From positions 1 to 64,000 of the forward strand of contig JANYDM010000058.1 of the NCBI GenBank assembly GCA_025363575.1: 64,000 nucleotides of DNA, written 5' to 3'. The notes beneath the pieces were generated by a model, which saw nothing but the letters and a program-made list of their open reading frames with translations, was not told the DNA's origin and did no database searches. Below are positions 11,327 through 26,106 of the stretch, one piece after another. This DNA comes from Betaproteobacteria bacterium (GTDB lineage: Bacteria; Pseudomonadota; Gammaproteobacteria; Burkholderiales; SG8-41). The translations under genes and the position numbers were made by a program. Numbering within the stretch: the first letter of the stretch is position 1; each line of letters opens with the position of its first letter.

Positions 11327-13009
11327 TTACATTTTTTCGGGTGCGGAGACACCCAATAACGCGAGCCCGTTGCGCAGAATTTGACGCACGGCGACGCATA
11401 GCGCCAGTCGCGCAAGTTTTACATTCTCTTCCGGCACCAACAGCCGGGTCGCATTGTAATAACCGTGAAATTCGCCAGCGAGTTCACGCAGGTAAAAGGC
11501 GATTTGGTGCGGCGCAAATTCGTCCGCCGCACTGACGACAATTTCAGGATATTCGGCAAGTTTTTGCATTAACGCCAGTTCACGCGCGTCGGTCAGGGGC
11601 CCGAGCGAAGCGTCATTCAACACTTTTGCTTCGCCGCCCCATTGCGCCAGTACGCTGCAGACGCGCGCATGCGCATACTGCACGTAATACACCGGGTTTT
11701 CCTCGCTCTGCGCAAGCGCGAGGTCAATGTCGAACAGGAACTCGGAATCCGCGCGGCGCGATACGAGAAAAAAGCGCACTGCGTCCCTCCCGACCCACTC
11801 GATCAGGTCGCGCAGGGTGACATACGAACCGGCGCGCTTGGAAATCTTCACCTCCTCGCCGCCGCGCGTTACTCGCACCAGGCTGTGCAACACATAGTCC
11901 GGATAGCCCTGGGGAATGCCGAGATCGAGCGTTTGCAGCCCGGCGCGCACGCGCGTGATGGTGCTGTGATGATCGGTGCCCTGGACATTGATGACGCGTT
12001 GGTACCCGCGCTCCCATTTACTGACGTGATAAGCCACGTCGGGTACGAAGTAGGTGTAGGTACCGTCGGATTTGCGGACAACGCGGTCCTTGTCGTCGCC
12101 GTAATCGGTCGTCCGTAACCATAGTGCGCCGTCCAGCTCGTAGGTTTTGCCGCTTGCGATGAAGCCGTCGACCGCGGTTTTAACTTTGCCTTCGGCGTAC
12201 AGACTTGACTCGAGATAGTACACGTCGAATTTGACGTCGAACGCCTGCAGATCGCCATCTTGCTCATGACGCAGGAAGGCGACGGCGAATCTACGCATGG
12301 ACTCAAGGTCATCGCTGTCGCCGTTGCCTTTCACCGGCGCACCATCCACGGCGCCCACCGTCTTGCCGGCAAGAAAATCCGCCGCGATGTCCTGGATATA
12401 TTCCCCCTGATACGCTGCTTCCGGCCAACCGGCATCTCCGGGTTTGATTCCTCTCGCGCGGGCCTGTACGGATAGTGCGAGATTCTGGATCTGCGCTCCA
12501 GCATCGTTGTAGTAAAACTCGCGAGTCACTGTGCATCCCCGTGCTTCCAGCAATGCCGCGATGGCATCCCCCAGCGCTGCCTGTCGACCATGGCCCACGT
12601 GCAACGGGCCGGTTGGATTGGCGGAAACGAATTCGACCTGCACTTTTTGCCCGCCTTCGGGGTTGCTACGGCCGTAGCCCGGCCCCAACGTGAAGATGTG
12701 CGGGACGACTGCCTGGTGCGCCTCAGGCTTGAGAAAAAAATTGATGAATCCGGCGCCGGCTATCTCGGTTTTGGCGACAAAAGGTGATGATGGCAGGGCG
12801 GCGATCAGCGCAGAGGCGATATCTCGCGGATTGCGCTTGAGCGACTTGGCCAGTTGCATTGCGACGTTGCACGCGAAATCGCCGTGCTGCGCCAGTTTCG
12901 GACGCTCCATCACGACTTTGGCCGTAGAGTCGGCGGCAATAGCCACGCACGCCGTTTCAAGGAGGCCGGCCACATGAGCGCGTATATCGGGAAAGGCGGG
13001 GTCTATCAT
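11327..13009 (-). CDS. argS: Arginyl-tRNA synthetase
   Basis: Charges tRNA-Arg with arginine in the cytoplasm. The 560 aa class I synthetase has the N-terminal tRNA-binding Add-1 domain (1-110). The HIGH-type signature is HVGHG in [19 protein letters not shown] (about 130-148). The KMSKS-equivalent loop reads [12 protein letters not shown], and the C-terminal DALR anticodon-binding domain ends [17 protein letters not shown]. The upstream gap to priA contains an extended -10-like TGCTAAAAT on the minus strand, so argS may have its own promoter in addition to readthrough from priA. Confidence 0.97.
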   Translation of the reverse strand: MIDPAFPDIRAHVAGLLETACVAIAADSTAKVVMERPKLAQHGDFACNVAMQLAKSLKRNPRDIASALIAALPSSPFVAKTEIAGAGFINFFLKPEAHQAVVPHIFTLGPGYGRSNPEGGQKVQVEFVSANPTGPLHVGHGRQAALGDAIAALLEARGCTVTREFYYNDAGAQIQNLALSVQARARGIKPGDAGWPEAAYQGEYIQDIAADFLAGKTVGAVDGAPVKGNGDSDDLESMRRFAVAFLRHEQDGDLQAFDVKFDVYYLESSLYAEGKVKTAVDGFIASGKTYELDGALWLRTTDYGDDKDRVVRKSDGTYTYFVPDVAYHVSKWERGYQRVINVQGTDHHSTITRVRAGLQTLDLGIPQGYPDYVLHSLVRVTRGGEEVKISKRAGSYVTLRDLIEWVGRDAVRFFLVSRRADSEFLFDIDLALAQSEENPVYYVQYAHARVCSVLAQWGGEAKVLNDASLGPLTDARELALMQKLAEYPEIVVSAADEFAPHQIAFYLRELAGEFHGYYNATRLLVPEENVKLARLALCVAVRQILRNGLALLGVSAPEKM

Positions 13010-13126
13010 GCTGATTCGTCAAATCCGGGAACTGCGGGCGGCGGCGCATCAACTGACTTACGCCTCGTTCACCCAGCGTGAAAAGGAGGCAAATTTTAGC
13101 ATGTGGCGCCGTACCGGCCTGCGCCG

Positions 13127-15319
13127 TCAAACCTCGAGTGGATCGACGTCAAGCGCCCAGCGCACCTTGCGCTCGGCGGCGGCATCGAGGCGCGCGCGCC
13201 AGTCGCGCAGGAAGTTTTGCAATGCAGTGCGTGATTTCGCCTGTACGGTCAATTGCGCGCGGTCCATGCCCGCCAGTCGCGCGAGGCCGGACGGAATTGG
13301 ATCGTAAATCGTTACCGCGTGTTCAATGCGTTCCGCATGATTTACCGCACGTGCCAGAAAAGCGAGCGCCGCGTCGAGATGCGGCGCCTCCGCGCGCAAG
13401 ACGGCCTGATGGACAAAGGGCGGAAAGCCGGCTTGTTTCCGTTCCGCGAGCAGCTTCCGCGCATAGGCTGGATAGTCGTGACGGCGCAGGGCTTGGTACA
13501 GCGGATGCTGCGGGAATTCTGTTTGAATCAATACGCGTCCGCGCGTGGCAGCGCGACCGGCGCGTCCCGCCACTTGGGTAAGGCGCGCGAAAAGCCGCTC
13601 GCCGGCGCGAAAGTCGGTGCTGTACAACGCACCGTCGGCGTTGATCACGCCCACCAGATTGAGCTGCGGGAAATCGTGCCCCTTGGCAAGAATCTGCGTG
13701 CCGACCAGGATATCGATTTCGCGGTCGTGAATCTGCTGTCGCATGTCCCGCCACGCGTGCTTGCGGCGCGTGCTGTCGCGGTCGACGCGCAAAATACGCG
13801 CAGCGGGAAAAGTGCGCGCCAATGCATTTTCGATGCGCTGGGTGCCCTGCCCCAACGGCAACAAGTCGTGATCACCACATTGCGGACATGCGGCGGGTAT
13901 TGCCTCCTGATGACCGCAGTGGTGACAGTGCAATCGCCGGTCCGTCGCGTGCAGGACGAGCTTGGCGGAACAACATTTGCAATCCGCGGTCCAGCCGCAG
14001 CTGCGGCAGATCAGCACTGGGGCGTAACCGCGGCGATTGATGAATATCAGACTTTGCTCGCCGCGCCGCGTCGTTGCATCGATTGCCTTCAGCAGTATCT
14101 GCGACAATCCATCGATCAAAGGTTCCTTCCGTGTGTCGATGTAATCGATGTCCGCGCGCATCGCATTGACCGGCTGGCTCAGCGTCAATAGTCGATAGCT
14201 GCCCGTAGCCGCTTTGTGAAAAGACTCGAGCGCGGGAGTCGCCGAGCCGAGAACGACAGGGACTGCGCGCTCTTTTGCGCGCATCAGCGCGAGGTCGCGC
14301 GCCGAATAACGCAGCCCCTCCATCTGCTTGAACGAAGCGTCGTGTTCCTCATCAATGATGATCAAACCCAAATCAGGCAGCGGCGTGAATATTGCGAGCC
14401 GCGTGCCGAGGACGATATGCGCACGGCCGGATTGTGCCGCGAGCCACCCTTGTAAGCGCTCGTTCTCATTGAGGCCGCTATGCAGCGACACTACCGTTGC
14501 ATCCGGAAAACGCGCGCGAACCAGCGCATCGAGCTGTGGCGTCAGATTGATCTCCGGCACCAAGAGCAATGCCTGTTTGCCAGCCGCCAGCGCATCAGCG
14601 ATCAACCGCAGATAGATCTCGGTTTTGCCGCTGCCGGTGACGCCCATTAACAAACAAGGCACAAAGCCTTTGCCCGCAGCCCGTACACTTTCGATGGCGG
14701 TTCGTTGTTCCTCCGTAAGCACGGGTTCAGTCCCTGGACTGCGTACTGGAGCCGTCGCGGGCGCCGCGGGATGTTTTGTATGCCGCTCTATCCAACCGGC
14801 TGTCAGCATTGTATTCAGCGCAGCGCGCGCGCTTGGTGCCACTGCGCAGAGATACGTTTCATCCAAGCCATTGTTCGCATCGCGCAACAAGCTCAGCAGT
14901 TGGCGCCTGACCACCGAGCGCGCTGGCAACGCAGCGGGGTCTGCTTCAGAGCCCGCCGCAGTCAGTCGGTAGACGACAATAGCGTCGATGTTCGGGGGCT
15001 GACGCCGACGCAAACGCGTAGGCAGCGCATTGACTACAACTTCGCCGAGCGGGTGGTGATAGTAATCGCTGCAAAATAGCAGCAGCTTCAGCACATCTTC
15101 GGGCAGCGCTGGAACGTCACGTTGGATGCTGAGCACACGCCGCACACGTTGCGAAGGCAGTGTGGTCGACTTCGACACTTCCATGATCACGCCAACGGCA
15201 AGTTTGTTTCCGAACGGCACCAGCACGCGTCTCCCGACGTCGTCGGGCGTAGCCGCATCGGCCGCGTAGTCAAACAAGGTGGGCAAGGGGACGTCGAGCG
15301 CAACCCGGACAAAATTCAT
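13127..15319 (-). CDS. priA: Primosomal replication restart helicase PriA
   Basis: PriA recognises stalled forks and D-loops and reloads the replicative helicase away from oriC. The 730 aa protein has the N-terminal fork-binding domain (1-105), the helicase core with Walker A GVTGSGKTEIY and DEEH box, and the two-zinc cysteine array (CRSCGWTADCKCCS, then CHHCG and CPQCG). Helicase motifs V and VI (GTQILAKGHDFPQL, QVAGRAGR) follow. All are intact. The 335-bp gap upstream is AT-rich and holds two DnaA-box sequences. Downstream, argS starts 117 bp away on the same strand. Confidence 0.97.
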   Translation of the reverse strand: MNFVRVALDVPLPTLFDYAADAATPDDVGRRVLVPFGNKLAVGVIMEVSKSTTLPSQRVRRVLSIQRDVPALPEDVLKLLLFCSDYYHHPLGEVVVNALPTRLRRRQPPNIDAIVVYRLTAAGSEADPAALPARSVVRRQLLSLLRDANNGLDETYLCAVAPSARAALNTMLTAGWIERHTKHPAAPATAPVRSPGTEPVLTEEQRTAIESVRAAGKGFVPCLLMGVTGSGKTEIYLRLIADALAAGKQALLLVPEINLTPQLDALVRARFPDATVVSLHSGLNENERLQGWLAAQSGRAHIVLGTRLAIFTPLPDLGLIIIDEEHDASFKQMEGLRYSARDLALMRAKERAVPVVLGSATPALESFHKAATGSYRLLTLSQPVNAMRADIDYIDTRKEPLIDGLSQILLKAIDATTRRGEQSLIFINRRGYAPVLICRSCGWTADCKCCSAKLVLHATDRRLHCHHCGHQEAIPAACPQCGDHDLLPLGQGTQRIENALARTFPAARILRVDRDSTRRKHAWRDMRQQIHDREIDILVGTQILAKGHDFPQLNLVGVINADGALYSTDFRAGERLFARLTQVAGRAGRAATRGRVLIQTEFPQHPLYQALRRHDYPAYARKLLAERKQAGFPPFVHQAVLRAEAPHLDAALAFLARAVNHAERIEHAVTIYDPIPSGLARLAGMDRAQLTVQAKSRTALQNFLRDWRARLDAAAERKVRWALDVDPLEV

Positions 15320-15424
15320 TACGACATCCTACTTATGGAAGTTAGCGTAAATTGCTCGAGTGGATTCTCAAAAAGAGAGGCAACTACCTTATCGCACGAA
15401 GTTTTTTTAAATGCTTTGCCTAGC

Positions 15425-15433
15425 TGTGGATAA
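15425..15433 (-). promoter_or_regulatory. Consensus DnaA box
   Basis: TTATCCACA on the minus strand is a perfect match to the high-affinity DnaA box, about 105 bp upstream of the priA start, inside an AT-rich gap. A binding function is inferred. Confidence 0.55.
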
Positions 15434-15603
15434 CTTTGTTGATTAATTTTCAGGCAGGCGACTTTGTCTGACGGACAGAGGCTGACTGATTTGCTTACGT
15501 TTTTTATTATCTGGACAAATTTATGTTACTAATCATAATACTAGAGTAGTCCATCGAACGAAGCCACAGTGTTGCGGAGGTGCAAATTCTAAATCGCCTT
15601 CGT

Positions 15604-15612
15604 TGTGCATAA
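15604..15612 (-). promoter_or_regulatory. DnaA box variant
   Basis: TTATGCACA on the minus strand fits TTATNCACA and has the same orientation as the box 179 bp away at 15425-15433, near the 3' end of hemE. Confidence 0.45.
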
Positions 15613-15654
15613 GTTGTTCGAGCAATGGCCGCAAAGTCATGACCGGTGCGCGTT

Positions 15655-16716
15655 TCAGTGATAACCAGCGCTCAACTCGCGCACAGTTTCGATGAGCATG
15701 GAAACATGTTCAGGATCGGTGTATTGCGAAATGCCATGCCCAAGATTAAAGACATGTCCGCTGCCTCGCCCGTAACTCGCGAGGATCGTGCCGGCCTCGC
15801 GCGCTACCGCATCCGGCGATGACAATAATATTGCCGGATCCAGGTTTCCCTGCAACGCGACGCGTTCGCCCACGCGGGCGCGCGCCGCTCCTATGTCGAC
15901 GGTCCAGTCCAAGCCTACGGCGTCGCAACCGGTGCCGGCTATGCTTTCCAACCAGCCACCGCCCCCTTTCGTAAAGACAATGCACGGGACGCGCAGTCCG
16001 GCATGCTCACGTTTCAGGCCAGCGATAATTCGCGCCGTGTAGGCGAGCGAAAACTCATGAAATGCCGTGTGCGACAGCATGCCGCCCCAGGTGTCGAACA
16101 CCATAATCGCCTGAGCACCTGCCTCGATCTGGGCGTTTAAGTAAGCGGTCACTGCGTCCGCATTCACCGCCAGTATGTGATGCAGTAAGTCCGGCCGCTG
16201 GTAGAGCATCTTCTTGACTGTCGCGAAATCGCTGCTGCCGCGGCCTTCGATCATGTAGCAGGCGAGTGTAAATGGGCTGCCGGAGAACCCGATCAGCGGC
16301 ACGCTGCCAGCGAGCGCGCGCCGCGCTTGGCTGATTGTATCGAGTACATAACGCAGGTGAGTTGCTGGGTCAGGCGCGGCAAGGTCTTTGATCGCCCACT
16401 CTTCGCGCAGCGGCCGTTCAAATTTGGGGCCTTCGCCTTCGGCAAAATACAAACCAAGGCCCATCGCATCGGGAATGGTCAGAATGTCCGAAAAAACGAT
16501 GGCGGCGTCGAGCCGGTAGCGTGCCAGTGGCTGCAGCGTGACCTCGGTGGCGAGATCGGGATTCTTGCACAAAGCCAGAAAATTGCCTGCGCGCGCGCGC
16601 GTCTGGTTGTACTCCGGCAAATAACGTCCCGCTTGCCGCATCAGCCAGATTGGTGTGTATGGCGTGGGTTCGCGCAGCAGCGCACGGATCAGCGTATCGT
16701 TTTTGAGCTTGTTCAT
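15655..16716 (-). CDS. hemE: Uroporphyrinogen decarboxylase
   Basis: HemE removes four carboxyl groups from uroporphyrinogen III to give coproporphyrinogen III in heme synthesis. I chose the ATG at 16716 ([14 protein letters not shown]), giving 353 aa, the usual family length. An upstream ATG at 16770 would add 18 non-conserved residues. The signatures [14 protein letters not shown] (near residue 25) and [19 protein letters not shown] are intact. It is downstream of gltD by about 125 bp on the same strand. Other heme genes in the window (hemB, hemL, hemF) are unlinked to it. Confidence 0.97.
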   Translation of the reverse strand: MNKLKNDTLIRALLREPTPYTPIWLMRQAGRYLPEYNQTRARAGNFLALCKNPDLATEVTLQPLARYRLDAAIVFSDILTIPDAMGLGLYFAEGEGPKFERPLREEWAIKDLAAPDPATHLRYVLDTISQARRALAGSVPLIGFSGSPFTLACYMIEGRGSSDFATVKKMLYQRPDLLHHILAVNADAVTAYLNAQIEAGAQAIMVFDTWGGMLSHTAFHEFSLAYTARIIAGLKREHAGLRVPCIVFTKGGGGWLESIAGTGCDAVGLDWTVDIGAARARVGERVALQGNLDPAILLSSPDAVAREAGTILASYGRGSGHVFNLGHGISQYTDPEHVSMLIETVRELSAGYH

Positions 16717-16840
16717 GCCGGGTGGACGGAGGCAACTGTTCGCATCGGTGTTGCTGCCCTGCTTGCGCATACCGCAAGGCGGAGTAGTCAGGGGGGATTC
16801 CGCAGCGTGTCAGAGCCTAGCCTGTTTTAACATCGCCGCC

Positions 16841-18298
16841 TCAACGTGGCAATGTCGACGAACCTATCAAAAACTCGTCGACGGCGCGCGCGCACTGGCG
16901 CCCCTCGCGAATTGCCCAGACGACCAGCGATTGGCCGCGGCGAATGTCACCCGCAGCGAATACCTTGGTTGCAGACGTTAAATAAGACCCGATGCCGTCG
17001 GTAGTCGCCTTCGCATTGCCGCGTGCGTCTTTGGCGATGCCGAACGCATCCAGCATGGATTGCACGGGTGATACGAAACCCATGGCGAGCAGCACGAGAT
17101 CCGCTTTCATCTCGAACTCGGAACCCGCAACCTCCTGCATCTTTCCGTCTTTCCATTCGAGGCGCACCGCGACCAGTTTCTCGACTTTGCCGTTCTTGCC
17201 TTCGAGGCGCTTGGTCGCCACCGCCCAGTCGCGCTTGGCGCCTTCTTCATGCGAGGACGACGTGCGCAATCGCTGAGGCCAATACGGCCATACAGGATTC
17301 TTGTCGAGATCGGGCGGCATCGGCAGCAGCTCGAACTGGGTGACGGAAGCTGCGCCGTGGCGGTTGGAGGTGCCGACGCAGTCGGACCCGGTATCGCCGC
17401 CACCAATAATGACCACGTGCTTCCCTGCAGCCGACAGCTCGGCCACCTCGGCATCTCCGGCAACACGCCGATTCTGTAGCGGCAGAAAATCCATCGCAAA
17501 CATAACGCCTGCGAGCTCTCGTCCCGGCACCGGTAGATCGCGCGGCTGTTCGGCACCGCCCGCCAGTACGACCGCATCGAACTCATCCGCAATCGTCGCG
17601 GGGTCCAGCGCCTGCGGCGCGCCATTGCCCGCGCCTGCAGGTGCGCTGCCTACCATGTGATTGGTTTTGAATTCGACGCCTTCGGCACGCATTTGGTCGA
17701 GGCGGCGATCAATCAGCCCCTTTTCCATTTTGAAGTCGGGGATGCCATAGCGTAAAAGACCGCCGATGCGGTCATTCTTCTCGAAGACTACGACGTCATG
17801 GCCGGCGCGCGCCAATTGCTGCGCGCATGCCAAGCCGGCCGGGCCCGAACCGATGATCGCGACGCGTCTGCCGGTCTTGGCCTTCGCCGGTTGCGCGACC
17901 ACCCACTGCTCTTCCCACGCCTTGTCGATGATGGCGTGTTCTATCGACTTGATGCCGACGGGATCGCTGTTTATTCGCAGCGTGCACGCTTCTTCGCACG
18001 GCGCCGGGCAGACGCGTCCCGTGAACTCCGGAAAATTATTGGTCGAGTGCAGGGTTTCAATCGCCGTCTTCCAGTCCTGCTTGTAAACCAGGTCGTTGAA
18101 ATCGGGGATGATATTGTTGACTGGACAGCCCGACATGCAGAACGGGATGCCGCAGTCCATGCAACGCGCGCCCTGGACCTTGGCCTCGTCGTCGCTGAGA
18201 TGATGGACGAATTCCCGATAATGCTGCTTGCGCGAAACGGTGTCATCGCTTGCTTCCTGCAAGCGCTGAAATTCCAGAAATCCGGTGACTTTACCCAT
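16841..18298 (-). CDS. gltD: Glutamate synthase (NADPH) small subunit
   Basis: The small subunit feeds electrons from NADPH through FAD and iron-sulfur centres to the large GltB subunit in ammonium assimilation. The 485 aa protein has the N-terminal cysteine-rich Fe-S motif [15 protein letters not shown] (about residues 46-60), an FAD site ([19 protein letters not shown]) and an NADPH site ([14 protein letters not shown]). The C-terminal ATG helix ([20 protein letters not shown]) is typical. It starts 30 bp after gltB and is clearly co-transcribed. Length and order match the gltBD operon of other proteobacteria. Confidence 0.97.
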   Translation of the reverse strand: MGKVTGFLEFQRLQEASDDTVSRKQHYREFVHHLSDDEAKVQGARCMDCGIPFCMSGCPVNNIIPDFNDLVYKQDWKTAIETLHSTNNFPEFTGRVCPAPCEEACTLRINSDPVGIKSIEHAIIDKAWEEQWVVAQPAKAKTGRRVAIIGSGPAGLACAQQLARAGHDVVVFEKNDRIGGLLRYGIPDFKMEKGLIDRRLDQMRAEGVEFKTNHMVGSAPAGAGNGAPQALDPATIADEFDAVVLAGGAEQPRDLPVPGRELAGVMFAMDFLPLQNRRVAGDAEVAELSAAGKHVVIIGGGDTGSDCVGTSNRHGAASVTQFELLPMPPDLDKNPVWPYWPQRLRTSSSHEEGAKRDWAVATKRLEGKNGKVEKLVAVRLEWKDGKMQEVAGSEFEMKADLVLLAMGFVSPVQSMLDAFGIAKDARGNAKATTDGIGSYLTSATKVFAAGDIRRGQSLVVWAIREGRQCARAVDEFLIGSSTLPR

Positions 18299-18328
18299 GG
18301 TGAATGACTCGCGCGTTCGATTTGCCGC

Positions 18329-22981
<4,653 letters not shown>

Positions 22982-22998
22982 AGGTAGCCCCTAGTGTC

Positions 22999-23027
22999 AA
23001 AAAAGCCGGGTGGGGAAACCAACCGGC
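22999..23027 (-). terminator. Terminator-like hairpin in the gltB leader or after dgt
   Basis: On the minus strand, GCCGGTTGG - TTTCC - CCACCCGGC (9 bp, one mismatch) is followed by six T. It lies about 140 bp after the dgt stop and only 17 bp before the gltB start codon. It could end the aroK-aroB-dgt transcript. Because a good promoter lies upstream of it and no promoter fits after it, it could also act as an attenuator for gltBD. Confidence 0.7.
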
Positions 23028-23058
23028 CATATCGTGCTGAACGCGCGGAAACGAGTCA

Positions 23059-23087
23059 AATATACAGCCTCGCGCGTAAGACCGCAA
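23059..23087 (-). promoter_or_regulatory. Candidate sigma70 promoter of gltBD
   Basis: On the minus strand, TTGCGG (23087-23082), a 17-bp spacer and TATATT (23064-23059). Transcription would start near 23052, giving a leader of about 70 nt that contains the hairpin at 22999-23027. Confidence 0.55.
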
Positions 23088-23169
23088 GGTATTGAAAACC
23101 TACGCTAATTCCGTGGTTTATAACGCGCAACCAGCACGTTTTGCTGCGTCGCGCCATTCGACGGCGAAA

Positions 23170-24291
23170 TTAAATCTCGTCGACCGTGAACAAGCGGCGG
23201 TATTCGCGGATGGCATAGCGGTCGGTCATGCCAGCGACGTAATCAGCGACGGTGCGTGCGGTGGCTTCGGCTGCGGGCGCGTGATATTGGGCCGGCATCA
23301 ATTTCGGATCGTTAAAAAAGGTTTCGAACAAGTCGTGGATGATGCGCTGCGCCTTGTTGGTCATGCGTGCGACCTGATGATGCTGGTAAAGATTTACGCG
23401 CAGAAAGCGCTTGAGTTCCTGCTGCTCGCGCTGCACGGACGCGCTGAATGCGACTAATGCTGGTGTTGCACGCACGTCATCAATGGTGCGCGGCCCACGC
23501 ACCTTGATATTGGCGGCGGACTGCCGCGTGAGATCCATTACCAGAGTGCCTATCATCCGGCGCACGGTTTCGTGCACCAGCCGCCGTTGATCAATTTTCG
23601 GGTGCTCGTGATGCACGACTTTCATGTGACGTGCAAAAATTCCAACGCCTGCCAGCTGCTCGACAGTGAGCAGGCCGGACCGCAGGCCGTCGTCGACGTC
23701 GTGGTTGTTGTAGGCGATTTCATCGGCCAGGTTGGCCAGTTGCGCTTCAAGTGACGGCCGTTGGCGTTTGATGAATCGCTCGCCCACTTCCCCGAGCAAC
23801 CGCGCGTTTTTCAGCGCGCAGTGCTTCAGAATGCCTTCCCTCGTTTCAAAGCAGAGGTTAAGACCGTCGAAAGCCGCGTAACGCTGCTCAAGCAAATCGA
23901 CGACTCGCAGGGACTGCAAGTTGTGTTCGAACCCGCCGTGCGATCTCATGCAGCCGTGCAGTGCGTCCTGGCCCGCATGGCCGAACGGCGTATGGCCTAG
24001 ATCGTGCGCGAGCGAAATCGCCTCTACCAGATCTTCATTCAAGCGCAAATTGCGCGCGATCGAACGCGCGATCTGCGCGACTTCCAGGCTGTGCGTCAGG
24101 CGCGTGCGGAACAAATCGCCTTCGTGATTGACGAAAACCTGGGTCTTGTATTCGAGGCGCCGGAATGCAGTCGAATGGATAATGCGGTCGCGGTCGCGCT
24201 GAAATTCGCTGCGGCCGACCGGCCGCGCTTCATTCAGCGTGCGGCCGCGCGTGTTGCGCGGACTGATCGCGTAAGGAGCGAGATCACGCAT
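23170..24291 (-). CDS. dgt: Deoxyguanosinetriphosphate triphosphohydrolase-like HD protein
   Basis: A cytoplasmic HD-superfamily phosphohydrolase that removes triphosphate from dNTPs (dGTPase-like). With the ATG at 24291 ([10 protein letters not shown]) it has 373 aa. Longer readings to 24477 only translate aroB in another frame. Metal-binding signatures are visible: the first His in the [13 protein letters not shown] segment, HD in [16 protein letters not shown], and a later Asp in the [13 protein letters not shown] segment. The start overlaps the aroB stop by 8 bp, indicating translational coupling in an aroK-aroB-dgt operon. Confidence 0.92.
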   Translation of the reverse strand: MRDLAPYAISPRNTRGRTLNEARPVGRSEFQRDRDRIIHSTAFRRLEYKTQVFVNHEGDLFRTRLTHSLEVAQIARSIARNLRLNEDLVEAISLAHDLGHTPFGHAGQDALHGCMRSHGGFEHNLQSLRVVDLLEQRYAAFDGLNLCFETREGILKHCALKNARLLGEVGERFIKRQRPSLEAQLANLADEIAYNNHDVDDGLRSGLLTVEQLAGVGIFARHMKVVHHEHPKIDQRRLVHETVRRMIGTLVMDLTRQSAANIKVRGPRTIDDVRATPALVAFSASVQREQQELKRFLRVNLYQHHQVARMTNKAQRIIHDLFETFFNDPKLMPAQYHAPAAEATARTVADYVAGMTDRYAIREYRRLFTVDEI

Positions 24292-25375
24292 GCGCGACAG
24301 ACGCCGCGATTGCGGTATCCAACGCATGGCGCGGCACCTCGGCAGTCTGGTAGGCCGAGCCGATGGAGCGCGGCAGAATAAAGCGGATCTTTCCGCCCTC
24401 GACCTTTTTGTCGATGCCCATGAGCTCCAAATAGCGTTCCAGACCCAGGTCGGGTGCGACCACCGGCAGGCTTGCACGCTGCAACAATACGACTATCCGT
24501 GATACATCCGCGGCGTTTAGCATGCCCATCGCCTGCGAAACGCGTGCCGCAATCACCATCCCTGCCGCGACCGCCTCGCCGTGCAGCCATACGCCATAAC
24601 CGAGGCCGTTTTCAATGGCATGCCCGAACGTATGGCCCAGGTTGAGCAGTGCGCGTTCGCCGCGCTCCTCACGCTCATCCGCAATCACGACTTCGGCCTT
24701 GTTCTCGCACGAGCGTTGCACCGCATAAGCAATGGCTACGGCGTCGCGAGCAACGAGGGCGTCGATGTTGATTTCCAGCCACTTAAAAAAAGCCGCATCG
24801 CGAATCAGGCCGTATTTGATGATTTCCGCGAGGCCCGCGCTCACTTGGCGCTTGTCCAGAGTTTTGAGTGTCGCGGTGTCTGCAATGACCGCAAGCGGCT
24901 GGTAGAACGCGCCTATCATGTTCTTGCCGCGCGGGTGATTGATAGCTGTCTTGCCGCCTACCGACGAGTCAACCTGGGCCAGCAGAGTGGTCGGGATCTG
25001 AACGAAAGGCACGCCGCGCAAATAGGTCGCGGCGGCAAAACCGGCGAGGTCGCCGATGACGCCGCCCCCCAGGGCTACCAGGGTCGTTTTGCGCTCGCAG
25101 CGGTCAGCAAGCAGCGCGTCGAACACCGAATTGAGCGTATGCCAGCTCTTATATTGCTCGCCGACCGGCAGTATCACCGGCGTGACGCGGACGTTGTTCG
25201 CGGACAGCGCGGCAGTTACTGCTTCGAGATACAGCGATGCCACCGTCGTGTCGGTGACGAGCGCGACGCGTCTTTGCGGCAGGTGGCGCGACAGCAGGCC
25301 GCCGTCGCCAAGCAAACCCTCGCCGATGTAAATCGGGTAGTCGTGGCCCGTCAGTTTTACGAGTACGGTTTGCAT
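24284..25375 (-). CDS. aroB: 3-dehydroquinate synthase
   Basis: AroB cyclises DAHP to 3-dehydroquinate, the second step of the shikimate pathway, using NAD and a divalent metal. The ATG at 25375 ([18 protein letters not shown]) gives 363 aa, the normal length. An upstream ATG adds only 12 non-conserved residues. NAD-binding [16 protein letters not shown] and the substrate/metal segments [28 protein letters not shown] and HGEAVAAGM (metal His) are intact. It follows aroK by 41 bp and overlaps dgt by 8 bp. Confidence 0.97.
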   Translation of the reverse strand: MQTVLVKLTGHDYPIYIGEGLLGDGGLLSRHLPQRRVALVTDTTVASLYLEAVTAALSANNVRVTPVILPVGEQYKSWHTLNSVFDALLADRCERKTTLVALGGGVIGDLAGFAAATYLRGVPFVQIPTTLLAQVDSSVGGKTAINHPRGKNMIGAFYQPLAVIADTATLKTLDKRQVSAGLAEIIKYGLIRDAAFFKWLEINIDALVARDAVAIAYAVQRSCENKAEVVIADEREERGERALLNLGHTFGHAIENGLGYGVWLHGEAVAAGMVIAARVSQAMGMLNAADVSRIVVLLQRASLPVVAPDLGLERYLELMGIDKKVEGGKIRFILPRSIGSAYQTAEVPRHALDTAIAASVAHA

Positions 25376-25416
25376 GAATTTGTGCGCTAGTTCGAGCGAT
25401 TCCCGGATCAACCGGC

Positions 25417-26004
25417 TTAGCGGGCCATATCCGTGGCAGATGCAACTGCCCCGCTAGCTGGTAGCAGATGTTCCCGCAAACGTTGCTCGAGCCGATTGGC
25501 CAGGCTGCCAAGACTTTGATTACCGGTGTCCATGATAACGGATGCCACCTCGCTGTAAAGCGGGTCGCGCTGGACAAAAAGCTCTTCCAGTTTCGCGCGC
25601 GGGTCCGCCGTTTGGAGCAACGGACGATTACGATCATGGCGCGTGCGTTGCCACAAATCGTCGAGCGAGGCGCGTAAGTAGACAACCGTTCCGTTTTGCT
25701 TTAACGCGTGACGGTTTTCTTCGCGCAAAATTGCGCCGCCGCCGGTGGCGAGCACGATGTCATGGCGCGCTGCAAGTTCGCGTAAAACTGCTGCTTCACG
25801 AGTGCGAAAGCCAGCCTCACCCTCGATTTCAAAGATCACCGGGATCTTGACACCAGTGCGGCGCTCAATCTCGTGGTCGCAATCATAAAATACTTTGCAA
25901 AACCGTTTGGCGAGCAGCCGGCCTACGGAGGTTTTGCCCGCACCCATCAGGCCGACCAGAAAAATGTTTCCTGGAATGGCGGCAGCAGGTGGCGTGTTCG
26001 ACAT
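25417..26004 (-). CDS. aroK: Shikimate kinase
   Basis: Phosphorylates shikimate to shikimate 3-phosphate with ATP. From the ATG at 26004 ([13 protein letters not shown]) it has 195 aa. The P-loop [18 protein letters not shown] lies near residues 18-35. The DxD-like [12 protein letters not shown], the [12 protein letters not shown] substrate site and the Walker B-like [14 protein letters not shown] motif all match the family. It is the first gene of an aroK-aroB-dgt operon, isolated from pilQ by a strong terminator. A TACAAT hexamer ends only 6 bp before the ATG, so its mRNA may be leaderless. A start at 26058 is possible but adds unconserved residues. Confidence 0.95.
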   Translation of the reverse strand: MSNTPPAAAIPGNIFLVGLMGAGKTSVGRLLAKRFCKVFYDCDHEIERRTGVKIPVIFEIEGEAGFRTREAAVLRELAARHDIVLATGGGAILREENRHALKQNGTVVYLRASLDDLWQRTRHDRNRPLLQTADPRAKLEELFVQRDPLYSEVASVIMDTGNQSLGSLANRLEQRLREHLLPASGAVASATDMAR

Positions 26005-26010
26005 GCGGGG

Positions 26011-26016
26011 ATTGTA
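26011..26016 (-). promoter_or_regulatory. Possible -10 element for a leaderless aroK transcript
   Basis: TACAAT on the minus strand is separated from the aroK ATG by 6 bp, which would place the transcription start on or next to the A of ATG. No clear -35 is seen. The pil operon terminator directly upstream means aroK needs a promoter within about 50 bp. Confidence 0.4.
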
Positions 26017-26056
26017 GCGTGAATCGCATTGCAGGCTGCTCGTGTGCGGCAGCATC

Positions 26057-26083
26057 AAAAAAAACGGCGGGAGCCCGCCGTTT
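26057..26083 (-). terminator. Rho-independent terminator of the pilMNOPQ operon
   Basis: A perfect 9-bp stem (AAACGGCGG / CCGCCGTTT around a 4-nt loop at 26062-26083) followed on the minus strand by eight T. It lies 24 bp after the pilQ stop. Confidence 0.9.
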
Positions 26084-26106
26084 CTGACGCAGAAAGTCCG
26101 GGCTCG

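Larger units (their letters stand above)
15320..15654. other. AT-rich intergenic region upstream of priA with two DnaA-box sequences
   Basis: This is the only gene-free stretch longer than 300 bp. No coding frame of merit was seen. It is visibly more AT-rich than its surroundings, including the stretch around 15500-15545. It contains TGTGGATAA at 15425-15433 (a perfect TTATCCACA on the minus strand) and TGTGCATAA at 15604-15612 (TTATGCACA), both fitting TTATNCACA. It must contain the priA promoter, and the boxes could be regulatory. No other element was recognised. Confidence 0.7.

Noticed and set aside
13083..13307. A plus-strand ATG at 13101 with a strong AAGGAGG upstream
   Set aside because: The frame runs antisense into the priA 3' end with an Arg/Ser-rich product; the AT-rich stretch is better read as an argS promoter on the minus strand.
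24292..24477. N-terminal extension of dgt to 24477
   Set aside because: Those codons lie inside aroB in another frame and carry no family similarity; the ATG at 24291 overlapping the aroB stop is better.
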